This document shows positions 6,911 to 12,809 of a stretch of DNA of 12,809 bases, piece by piece (within the stretch, counting starts at the first letter, position 1; each line of letters begins with the position of its first letter). The notes under the pieces were generated by a model. The model searched no databases and was not told the origin of the DNA. It saw only the letters and a program-made list of their open reading frames with translations. The stretch is taken from contig JAPLEC010000437.1 in NCBI GenBank assembly GCA_026391515.1, positions 1-12,809 of the forward strand, written 5' to 3'. Source of the DNA: Bacteroidia bacterium. Lineage in GTDB: Bacteria; Bacteroidota; Bacteroidia; Bacteroidales; VadinHA17. The position numbers and the translations under genes were made by a program.

Positions 6911-7180
6911 ATGGCACAGAATGAATCAGAAATCAGATATTTAACACCTCCGACTGTTGATGTCAAGAAAAAGAAATATTGCCGTTTTAAGAAGAACAGG
7001 ATCCGTTATATCGATTATAAGGATCCGGAATTCCTGAAAAAATTCCTGAACGATCAGGGGAAAATTTTGCCCCGCAGGATCACCGGCACTTCGCTGAAAT
7101 ATCAGAGAAAAGTGGCAAAAGCAGTTAAAAGAGCCCGTCATATTGCGCTTCTGCCTTACGTAACTGACCTGTTAAAATAA
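6911..7180 (+). CDS. rpsR: 30S ribosomal protein bS18
   Basis: This 89-residue basic protein forms a heterodimer with bS6 on the small-subunit platform. KKKYCRFKKNRIRYIDYKD, FLNDQGKILPRRITGTSLKYQRKV and the ending KRARHIALLPYV are family signatures. It carries a single cysteine in the N-terminal motif. It follows rpsF by three bases and precedes rplI by 12, so the three are one transcript. In Bacteroidota, bS18 together with bS6 and bS21 helps hold the 16S rRNA 3' tail (established from Flavobacterium ribosome structure). That makes the strong Shine-Dalgarno site before this gene of interest. Confidence 0.98.
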   Translation: MAQNESEIRYLTPPTVDVKKKKYCRFKKNRIRYIDYKDPEFLKKFLNDQGKILPRRITGTSLKYQRKVAKAVKRARHIALLPYVTDLLK

Positions 7181-7185
7181 GGAGG
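7179..7185 (+). promoter_or_regulatory. Strong Shine-Dalgarno site for rplI
   Basis: AAGGAGG begins within the rpsR stop codon and ends 7 bases before the rplI ATG. Most of it is non-coding, so coding constraint does not explain it. Confidence 0.8.
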
Positions 7186-7192
7186 ATCTAAT

Positions 7193-7639
7193 ATGGAAAT
7201 TATATTATTGCAGGATGTTCACAAGCTTGGACTGAAGGACGATCTGGTACATGTGAAGGATGGATATGGCAGAAATTACCTTATACCAAGAGGTTATGCG
7301 ATTGCTGCTACACCTTCTGCCAGGAAAATACATGCGGAGAACCTTAAACAAAGAGCTCATAAGGAAGAGAAGATTAAAGCTGAAGCCCAGGAACTTGCAT
7401 CTAAAATGGCTGATCTTAAGATAATTGTTGGTGCAAAAACAAGCTCTTCAGGAAAGATCTTCGGTTCTGTAAATACTATTCAGATTGCTGAAGCTCTCAA
7501 AGAGCAGGGATTTGAAATCGATCGCAAAAGCATTTCCCTTCCGGAAGATCAGATCAAGGAAGTTGGTAAATATAAAGCAGTCATCAAACTCCACAGAGAA
7601 GTAAAAGTCGAAGTCGATTTTGAAATTGTCGCTGAATAG
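7193..7639 (+). CDS. rplI: 50S ribosomal protein bL9
   Basis: This 148-residue protein is close to the usual bL9 length and binds 23S rRNA near the L1 stalk base. The N-terminal domain is clear: MEIILLQDVHKLGLKDDLVHVKDGYGRNYLIPRGYA is contiguous with the family pattern (shown here in parts: LLQDVHKLG, VKDGYGRNYLIP). A long helix rich in Lys and Glu follows at about 45-75. The C-terminal domain begins near KIFGSVNTIQIAEAL and ends VEVDFEIVAE. It is the last gene of the rpsF operon, with an intrinsic terminator 64 bases after its stop. Confidence 0.98.
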   Translation: MEIILLQDVHKLGLKDDLVHVKDGYGRNYLIPRGYAIAATPSARKIHAENLKQRAHKEEKIKAEAQELASKMADLKIIVGAKTSSSGKIFGSVNTIQIAEALKEQGFEIDRKSISLPEDQIKEVGKYKAVIKLHREVKVEVDFEIVAE

Positions 7640-7650
7640 AAGAAAATCGA

Positions 7651-7667
7651 CGTAGTTACAAACTACG
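7651..7667 (+). repeat. Small hairpin after rplI, related to the terminator
   Basis: CGTAGTT and AACTACG are complementary 7-base arms around ACA, 12 bases after the rplI stop. The same core (CGTAGTT / AACTACG) reappears in the terminator stem about 50 bases on. No T-run follows this first copy, so it is unlikely to terminate on its own. It may protect the 3' end or be a remnant of a duplicated terminator. Confidence 0.6.
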
Positions 7668-7702
7668 CCGAACAAATGAAATTATTTAAAGAAAATTGTG
7701 AT

Positions 7703-7730
7703 GAGCGTAGTTTTAAACTACGCTCTTTTT
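7703..7730 (+). terminator. Intrinsic terminator of the rpsF-rpsR-rplI operon
   Basis: Complementary 11-base arms (7703-7713, GAGCGTAGTTT; 7715-7725, AAACTACGCTC) are followed directly by five T residues and then ATTT. This is a standard rho-independent terminator on the plus strand. The T-run overlaps the stop codon of the convergent ridA gene. In the other direction no T-run follows the stem, so it is less clearly a terminator for ridA. Confidence 0.88.
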
Positions 7731-8106
7731 ATTTCGCAGCAATTGTCTCTATTTCAATTAATGCCCCCATCGGCAAATCCTTTACGGCATATGCTGCTCT
7801 GGCAGGCTGCTGATCAAAATAATACCTGGCATAAACATCGTTCATCGCTTTGAAATTTGAAATATCACTTAACAGGCAGGTCGATTTGACAACATTAATA
7901 AAATTGTATCCTGCTTCATGAAGGATTGCTTCAATATTTTTCAGCACCTGGGTTGTCTGAACAGTGATGTCACCTTCAACAAGCTTACCTGTTTTTGGAT
8001 CGATAGCTATCTGCCCCGAGATATAAAGAGTTCTGTTTATTTCAACTGCCTGACTATAAGGACCAATAGCTGCGGGAGCATTGGATGTTTTTATTATCCG
8101 TTTCAT
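7729..8106 (-). CDS. ridA: RidA family reactive enamine/imine deaminase
   Basis: This is a 125-residue protein of the YjgF/YER057c/UK114 family, which hydrolyses reactive enamines and imines such as 2-aminoacrylate released by PLP enzymes, protecting the cell. The active-site arginine is R103 in QPARAAYAV, with E118 in LIEIETIA at the matching distance. SNAPAAIGPYSQAV and LYISGQIAIDPKTG are signatures. It is probably a cytosolic trimer. I chose the ATG at 8106, which matches family length. An ATG at 8118 would add four residues, and one at 8154 would overlap the lptD end. It begins 13 bases after lptD and is probably co-transcribed with it; a functional link to lptD is not evident. Confidence 0.95.
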   Translation of the reverse strand: MKRIIKTSNAPAAIGPYSQAVEINRTLYISGQIAIDPKTGKLVEGDITVQTTQVLKNIEAILHEAGYNFINVVKSTCLLSDISNFKAMNDVYARYYFDQQPARAAYAVKDLPMGALIEIETIAAK

Positions 8107-8119
8107 AGTTTCTTTCATA

Positions 8120-10753
8120 TTAATAGTTGTCGTGAAAATCTTTTCTTCTTTCATATTTAAGATCGGTTAAAACCTGCGCTTTAACCTTGATTGAAAACTC
8201 CCACATTTTCATATAACCATTCGGAACCCAGCTAAAGCTCATATCCCAACAATGAAGATCGCGAGTAATCGCAATCTGTGTCATAGTGATTTTTTTACTT
8301 GTAAAATCGTACCCGGAAGTATATGAAATATTCATTTTCTGTGTGAGTTGAATATTTCCATAGACTGAAACGGATTGTGAAATTGTCGATTTAAAAGCAG
8401 GCCTGGAATAGTTCAGTACATAACTTACATTCATTGTCCATGGAGAATTGAATTTCATATATCCATATTCATCAAACTGACTTTCTTTTTTATTCTGCTG
8501 ATCAGCAGGATTAACATCTTGCTGGGTATCAGGAGTTAACATTCCCGGCCTTGACACAGGTGTCTGAGTTGTGCTTGTTTTTTTATTTGACTCATTTCCT
8601 TTCAGGAGTGCATCCAGACTGAAATCCAGGCTTACAGAAAAATTGTTAAAACGCATGAGTTTTTTCTTTTGAGAAAAGTAATAAGTCCCTATCTGTCTGC
8701 CTTTGCTATCCAGACCATACAAAGAAAAGTTACTGCTGGCAGAAACATTTACTTTTTGGAAAAGTGTTGTCCTGACGACCATTGATATCGGACTCCATCT
8801 CATCGAGTCTGCAAAAATGTTATATGAAGTAGTAATTCCGAAGTTATCTATAAGACTGACTTTCTTAGGTTTACCTGTAGTGTCATTTCGTTCAAAAACT
8901 TTTGCTTCAAGAATATTTGTAAGGCTGAAAGAAACATTTCCACTTTTATTTGATAATGAGGGTGTTCCAAAAATATTGCCATCATAAATGGAATATTTGC
9001 TCATTCTGCCGGTCGTATCGATTTGAACCTGCCTGTACATTTTTGAACTTAATCCACTGATATAAGGCACAAAACCAAAAGACACAGAAGGTTTAATCAC
9101 GTGACGAATTGCCTGTACTCTTGCATTTGGATTCGTAAACTGATATATTCCAAAAATCTGCGGACTATAACCGGTACTGATTGATGGATTTATTGCCTGC
9201 CCGTAGAAGTAACCTCTTAAAGTATCATATACCACGGTTTTATTAATCTGATCCCAGCTTCTTTCAACTTTTTGAGTATATAAAACACCTTTATATGATA
9301 CCTGCGGAGTAATTGAGAAATTCTTGAAAAGACGGATCTGAAAGCTCAGAGGAGCCTCATGAGTAAATCCGTTTTTCATATCACGCCAGACAGCATTTGT
9401 AAACAGGATGCTGTCATAGGTGTTGATCCTGTTATCAAGAGATGCAGAATACTGGAACTGAAGATCATGGTACCATTTTTTAGGACCAGAGTAGTTTTTG
9501 CTTTTCAGAGGATAAATCCTGGAAACATTAAAGCTCACCTTTGGCAGATTCAGGTAAACAGTTTTATTCCTGACATTCTGACTGTGGTTCATACTTGCCG
9601 ACAAATTAATTGGTGACCCTGTCCAGGATTTGGAATAGCTTATGCTCGACTGACGAGTTGTGGTAATATGGTCGGTAATATTATAACTGTTGTTCCTGTC
9701 GTACGCGCTTGAACTCATATTTACGCTGGCTGAGAATCTGGAACCAGGTCTTGCTTTTGCATTCTGAGTATATGTCCACGCAAGGCTGTAGTTTGTTGAT
9801 TTACTGTAATCTGACAATCCTTTATGACCGGAGATGTTATTTGCATAACTGAAAGAAAAGTTCCCGCTGTATTTATATCTTTTATTATAGCTCGATGAAG
9901 CATTTGTCAGCCATGAACCGTTGGCAAAAATGTCTCCTTTAAGAGTTAGATCGAAATGATCACTGATTGCAAAATAATAACCACCTTCGGTCAGGGCATA
10001 ACCACGTAAAGCTTCATAATGCGGCCTTGGTATAATAAGACCGGAAGCTGCTCTTTTTGTCTGAATCGGGAAAAAGCCGAATGGAAGATAAAGAGGCAGC
10101 GGAATACCTTCAAGCACCAGGTTCCCGGGGCCGGAGACTATTTTCTTCCCGGGGTATACCTTGGCCCTCGGGAGATTGATATAAAAATGAGGAGTATCGG
10201 CATCGCATGTCGAATATGTACTTTTAAAAATATTGGATGTTCCATCATCAAGCAACTTGGTAACACGGCTGCGCAACAATCCTTGATCCTGCTCTGTGAC
10301 AATATTCTTAATTAAAGCTTTCTTTGTCTTGAAATTATATTGTAAAGTATCAGCAGTAAATTCCTGTGATCCGGATGTAAATACCGGTTTACCGACAACC
10401 ACCCCGGCAGTATCCTTTACCCCGACAGCATAAACCTGATTTGTCGCCATATTAAATACAATGGAATCGGCTTTAATCATAATATCGCCATAATTTACAA
10501 CAGCAGTTTTAACAAGAGTTGCAGTCTTACCAATGAGGTCATTTTTAATCAATCCGACAGCATTGTAGGTAACCTGCTTGTCTATTGCATCGGGTGATAT
10601 TCTTTTCAGGTAACTGATCGTATCGGTAATGATCGAATCGTTTTTAACCTGAATAGTGTCATTAATGATCTTACCTTCCTGGGAGAACAATAAAACAGAA
10701 TGGACCATCACGAGGAACACTACAAGTAACCGCTTTTGTTTAAAAAAATACAA
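8120..10753 (-). CDS. lptD: LPS-assembly protein LptD (outer-membrane translocon)
   Basis: This 877-residue protein would insert lipopolysaccharide into the outer leaflet. I chose a TTG start at 10753 because it gives a complete signal peptide (FFKQKRLL, a hydrophobic core, then FSQ). The nearest ATG, at 10708, would remove the charged part. After the signal comes an OstA/LptA-like jellyroll region (about 60-180, with GDIMIKADSIVFN and FTADTLQYNFKTKKA), the conserved junction TPHFYINLPRAKVYPGKKI (187-205), then a long alternating beta-barrel to the end. Cysteines occur only at C183 and C835 (DLHCWDMSF). By position they correspond to the E. coli C173-C725 disulfide. A low-complexity Gln/Asn/Thr-rich stretch, probably a periplasmic turn or extracellular loop, lies near residues 715-755. 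The frame stays open upstream to 11260, opposite the amidase gene, which I regard as chance. Confidence 0.93.
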   Translation of the reverse strand: MYFFKQKRLLVVFLVMVHSVLLFSQEGKIINDTIQVKNDSIITDTISYLKRISPDAIDKQVTYNAVGLIKNDLIGKTATLVKTAVVNYGDIMIKADSIVFNMATNQVYAVGVKDTAGVVVGKPVFTSGSQEFTADTLQYNFKTKKALIKNIVTEQDQGLLRSRVTKLLDDGTSNIFKSTYSTCDADTPHFYINLPRAKVYPGKKIVSGPGNLVLEGIPLPLYLPFGFFPIQTKRAASGLIIPRPHYEALRGYALTEGGYYFAISDHFDLTLKGDIFANGSWLTNASSSYNKRYKYSGNFSFSYANNISGHKGLSDYSKSTNYSLAWTYTQNAKARPGSRFSASVNMSSSAYDRNNSYNITDHITTTRQSSISYSKSWTGSPINLSASMNHSQNVRNKTVYLNLPKVSFNVSRIYPLKSKNYSGPKKWYHDLQFQYSASLDNRINTYDSILFTNAVWRDMKNGFTHEAPLSFQIRLFKNFSITPQVSYKGVLYTQKVERSWDQINKTVVYDTLRGYFYGQAINPSISTGYSPQIFGIYQFTNPNARVQAIRHVIKPSVSFGFVPYISGLSSKMYRQVQIDTTGRMSKYSIYDGNIFGTPSLSNKSGNVSFSLTNILEAKVFERNDTTGKPKKVSLIDNFGITTSYNIFADSMRWSPISMVVRTTLFQKVNVSASSNFSLYGLDSKGRQIGTYYFSQKKKLMRFNNFSVSLDFSLDALLKGNESNKKTSTTQTPVSRPGMLTPDTQQDVNPADQQNKKESQFDEYGYMKFNSPWTMNVSYVLNYSRPAFKSTISQSVSVYGNIQLTQKMNISYTSGYDFTSKKITMTQIAITRDLHCWDMSFSWVPNGYMKMWEFSIKVKAQVLTDLKYERRKDFHDNY

Positions 10754-10770
10754 CTTAAATACTATTTTTG
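10736..10770 (+). promoter_or_regulatory. Probable promoter of the amidase-mlaD operon
   Basis: TATTTTTG at 10763-10770 matches the Bacteroidota -7 consensus, with TTG at 10736-10738. The spacer of 24 bases is slightly long. Predicted transcription starts near 10776, which fits an amidase start at 10833 or 10875. The TTG lies inside the lptD signal-peptide codons. Confidence 0.5.
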
Positions 10771-10803
10771 CATAGTTTTTGTGTGACGTCGGGATGTCAG
10801 CGG

Positions 10804-10811
10804 CAAAACTA
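10804..10811 (-). promoter_or_regulatory. Possible lptD promoter, -7 element
   Basis: On the minus strand this reads TAGTTTTG, matching TAnnTTTG, about 50 bases before the chosen lptD start. No clear TTG is seen at the -33 distance. If used, its transcript would start near 10797 and overlap the 5' end of the amidase transcript. Confidence 0.4.
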
Positions 10812-10832
10812 TTAAAAAAACATGAACTAAAC

Positions 10833-11984
10833 ATGTGTACAGGAATTAAAAACGGCAAACTTCCTTCTATTAATATGTACGTTGCGAAATTGCTTTTCCT
10901 TTTTATCGTACCGTATAATATATCTGCTGCAAATCCTGATCCGAAAACTGATGGAAAATGGGTCATAGTAATAGATCCCGGACACGGAGGCATTGATCCC
11001 GGAGCGTTGGGGTCAATCAGCAAGGAGAAGAACATAAATCTTGCAATCGCACTGAAAACTGCAGAATATATACGTGAGAATATTAAAAACGTGAATGTTG
11101 TTTTAACAAGAACCGATGACTCAACCGTGGATCTAATCGAGAGACCAAAGATTGCGAACAGGAATAATGCTGATCTCTTCATTTCTATCCATACCAATTC
11201 CACGAAAGGATCAAAAAGTGTTATGGGCGCTGAAACATGGATTATGGGACTGGCGTCCAACGAGGAGAACCTGGAGGTGGCAATGAAGGAGAACGAAGTT
11301 ATTCTGCTTGAAGATGACTACTCGACAAAATATCAGGGGTTTGATCCGAAATCGCCTGAATCATATATTATTTTCACGCTTACGCAGAGCGTTTACCAGA
11401 GACAGAGTACGGATCTGGCGTCGAAAATCCAGACCCAATTAACGGAAAAAATTGACAGGAAAGACCGGGGTGTCAAACAGGCAGGGTTCTGGGTCTTATT
11501 CAATACAACTATGCCAAGTGTGCTTGTTGAAACTGGTTTTATCACTAACCAGTCTGAAGAAAGATATCTCAATTCGAAACAGGGACAGGATAGTTTTGCC
11601 TCTGCAATATTCAGAGCATGCAAGGATTATATTGATGACATAGATAATAAAAGCAGCATATCTGTAGGGGAAACTGGTGCGACAACTAAGAACAATTCCG
11701 GAACATTATTGCCGGCAGGTAAGACGGTTTTCATGGTACAAGTTGCCACAGCTGTTACCAGAACCGAAATAAAACCGGAGAACTTTAAAGGATTAACAGA
11801 TATTATAGAAATTAATGCTCAGGATCGCTTCAAATATGCTACCGGTATCTTTGATGAATATTCACAAGCGGTGAAATACAGGAAAAAGATTGAAACAATT
11901 TATCCTGATGCGTTTGTTATTGCAGTAAAAGACAACAAAATATTACCTTTACAGCAGGCTTTGGAACAAAGAAGAAAAAAATAA
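10833..11984 (+). CDS. N-acetylmuramoyl-L-alanine amidase (amidase_3) with C-terminal SPOR-like domain
   Basis: This enzyme cleaves the bond between muramic acid and L-alanine in peptidoglycan, acting in the periplasm. I chose the ATG at 10833 (383 residues) because an A-rich stretch precedes it and both promoters lie upstream. An ATG at 10875 is a good alternative and gives a tighter signal peptide (VAKLLFLFIVPYNISA). Zinc ligands: H51 in IDPGHGG, E103 in LIERPKIAN and H120 in ISIHTNS; catalytic E233 in VLVETGFITN. An insertion of about 80 residues (127-207, with GAETWIMGL and SPESYIIF) separates the last two, common in Bacteroidota homologues. Residues about 297-372 (VFMVQVATA, RFKYATGIF, YPDAFVIAVKD) look like a SPOR-type domain, which would bind denuded septal glycan. 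It is divergent from lptD, and mlaD follows by 12 bases. Confidence 0.94.
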   Translation: MCTGIKNGKLPSINMYVAKLLFLFIVPYNISAANPDPKTDGKWVIVIDPGHGGIDPGALGSISKEKNINLAIALKTAEYIRENIKNVNVVLTRTDDSTVDLIERPKIANRNNADLFISIHTNSTKGSKSVMGAETWIMGLASNEENLEVAMKENEVILLEDDYSTKYQGFDPKSPESYIIFTLTQSVYQRQSTDLASKIQTQLTEKIDRKDRGVKQAGFWVLFNTTMPSVLVETGFITNQSEERYLNSKQGQDSFASAIFRACKDYIDDIDNKSSISVGETGATTKNNSGTLLPAGKTVFMVQVATAVTRTEIKPENFKGLTDIIEINAQDRFKYATGIFDEYSQAVKYRKKIETIYPDAFVIAVKDNKILPLQQALEQRRKK

Positions 11985-11996
11985 AACCCGTATTTG

Positions 11997-12809
11997 ATGA
12001 AAAAGATCTCGAACGAAGTTAAAGTCGGTGCTGTTGCACTTCTTACTCTTGTTGCATTTTTCTGGTTGTTTAACTTTCTTAAAGGAAAAAATTATTTTAA
12101 GCGTACTACAAATTACTACGCCATATATGATGAAATAGGCGGTCTCGCAGAATCAAATCCGGTTGAAATCAATGGATACAGAGTAGGTGTCGTTCAATCT
12201 ATCGCTTTTACCGACCCGACCAGCGGCAGGCTTCTTGTTAATTTCTCGGTAAGCAAGAAATTCAAGCTTCCGAAAAATACTGTTGCAGAAATAACCGCTG
12301 TTTCAATTCTTGCAGGAATGAAGGTTCAGTTTGTTTATGGTGAAGGTCCGGGTTACTATTCGTTTGGAGATACAATTCCGGGGAGGCTTGCTGCATCTCC
12401 CCTGGCTCAGCTTGAAGCAGAATTTATTCCGGTTGAAGGTAAGATAACTTCTCTGCTTACTGTTCTTGATTCAGTAATTACATCAGTGAATGAAATCCTG
12501 GATGCTGAATTTAAAAAGAATCTCAGCGGAACTATTGATCATCTAAATAATACCACCGGCAGCCTTCAAAGAGTAATCGGATCAAAAGAAGTAGAGCTTA
12601 AAACGACACTCGATAATATTACAAGGTTCTCTACCATGCTTTCTGAGAATTCTGAAAAGATGAACAGCACTTTCAGCAACCTTAAATCAATTACTGATAC
12701 ACTGGTCTCATCCGATATTTATACTTCGATGCTGAACCTGAAATCAAGCCTTGAAAAAGCTTCAGCACTGCTGGAGGGCCTTAATAAAGGTAAAGGGAGC
12801 GCAGGTCAG
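11997..12809 (+). CDS. mlaD: MlaD family (MCE domain) lipid transport protein (3' end cut by the window edge)
   Basis: The frame is open from the ATG at 11997 to the window end (271 residues, no stop). An N-terminal membrane anchor lies at about 9-28 (VGAVALLTLVAFFWLFNF). The MCE domain spans about 38-120 (YAIYDEIGGLAESNPVEING, YRVGVV, then a strand-rich region to FGDTIPG). Residues about 130-271 form a long helical stretch with heptad-like spacing and polar repeats, as in MCE proteins that build a periplasmic tunnel. The family moves phospholipids between membranes, driven by an MlaE/MlaF ABC complex, whose genes would be outside the window. It is 12 bases downstream of the amidase and surely in the same transcript. 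The symbol marks the family; strict equivalence to E. coli mlaD is not shown. Confidence 0.9.
   Translation, partial: MKKISNEVKVGAVALLTLVAFFWLFNFLKGKNYFKRTTNYYAIYDEIGGLAESNPVEINGYRVGVVQSIAFTDPTSGRLLVNFSVSKKFKLPKNTVAEITAVSILAGMKVQFVYGEGPGYYSFGDTIPGRLAASPLAQLEAEFIPVEGKITSLLTVLDSVITSVNEILDAEFKKNLSGTIDHLNNTTGSLQRVIGSKEVELKTTLDNITRFSTMLSENSEKMNSTFSNLKSITDTLVSSDIYTSMLNLKSSLEKASALLEGLNKGKGSAGQ

Noticed and set aside
8107..8154. Longer ridA start at 8154
   Set aside because: It would overlap the lptD stop at 8120 and add 16 residues not found in the family. The ATG at 8106 fits family length.
10754..11260. N-terminal extension of lptD by 169 residues
   Set aside because: It lies antisense to the well-supported amidase coding region and precedes a complete signal peptide, so it is a chance open frame.
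1..12809. CRISPR arrays, tRNA or rRNA genes, insertion sequences, phage or toxin-antitoxin genes
   Set aside because: I looked on both strands and saw no regularly spaced direct repeats, tRNA-like cloverleaf, rRNA segments, transposase or integrase motifs, or small paired toxin-antitoxin frames.

Overview
The window looks like a chromosomal segment of a Bacteroidota member, probably an uncultured Bacteroidales-like lineage. I infer this from the AT-rich composition, promoters of the TTG / TAnnTTTG type, A-rich start regions mostly without Shine-Dalgarno sites, a Bacteroidota-type LptD, the amidase-MlaD gene pair, a short-tailed DnaX and a secreted protein with Ig-like modules. Nothing points to a phage, plasmid or integrated island. 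The first and last genes are cut by the window edges.

Layout. Positions 1-6228 hold five minus-strand genes in a tight run, transcribed in the order dnaX (DNA polymerase III gamma/tau), hybrid-type sensor kinase, single-domain response regulator, ferritin, secreted zinc metallopeptidase (3' end missing). Gaps are 19, 43 and 32 bases, then a 4-base ATGA overlap. Positions 6229-6553 are the longest gene-free stretch. It carries the divergent promoters of dnaX and rpsF and, between them, a composite palindromic repeat resembling a REP doublet. Positions 6554-7639 are the plus-strand ribosomal operon rpsF-rpsR-rplI, closed by two related hairpins, the second a clear intrinsic terminator. Positions 7729-10753 are minus-strand lptD followed by ridA. 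Positions 10833-12809 are a divergent plus-strand N-acetylmuramoyl-L-alanine amidase and an MlaD/MCE protein (3' end missing). The lptD, amidase and mlaD genes form an envelope-biogenesis neighbourhood: lipopolysaccharide insertion, peptidoglycan cleavage and lipid transport.

Main points of interest. (1) An A10 run in dnaX, placed just after domain III, where a -1 shift meets a stop within three codons. This is a strong candidate for slippage that makes a short gamma form. (2) The REP-doublet-like element abutting the dnaX promoter. (3) A sensor kinase whose C-terminal receiver has lost its phosphorylation residues, next to an intact single-domain receiver. (4) Textbook Shine-Dalgarno sites before rpsR and rplI but not before rpsF, in a phylum where bS6, bS18 and bS21 help occlude the anti-Shine-Dalgarno. 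(5) An LptD with only two cysteines. I did not find a wholly new multi-gene system. The dnaX slippage site is the most testable unusual feature.
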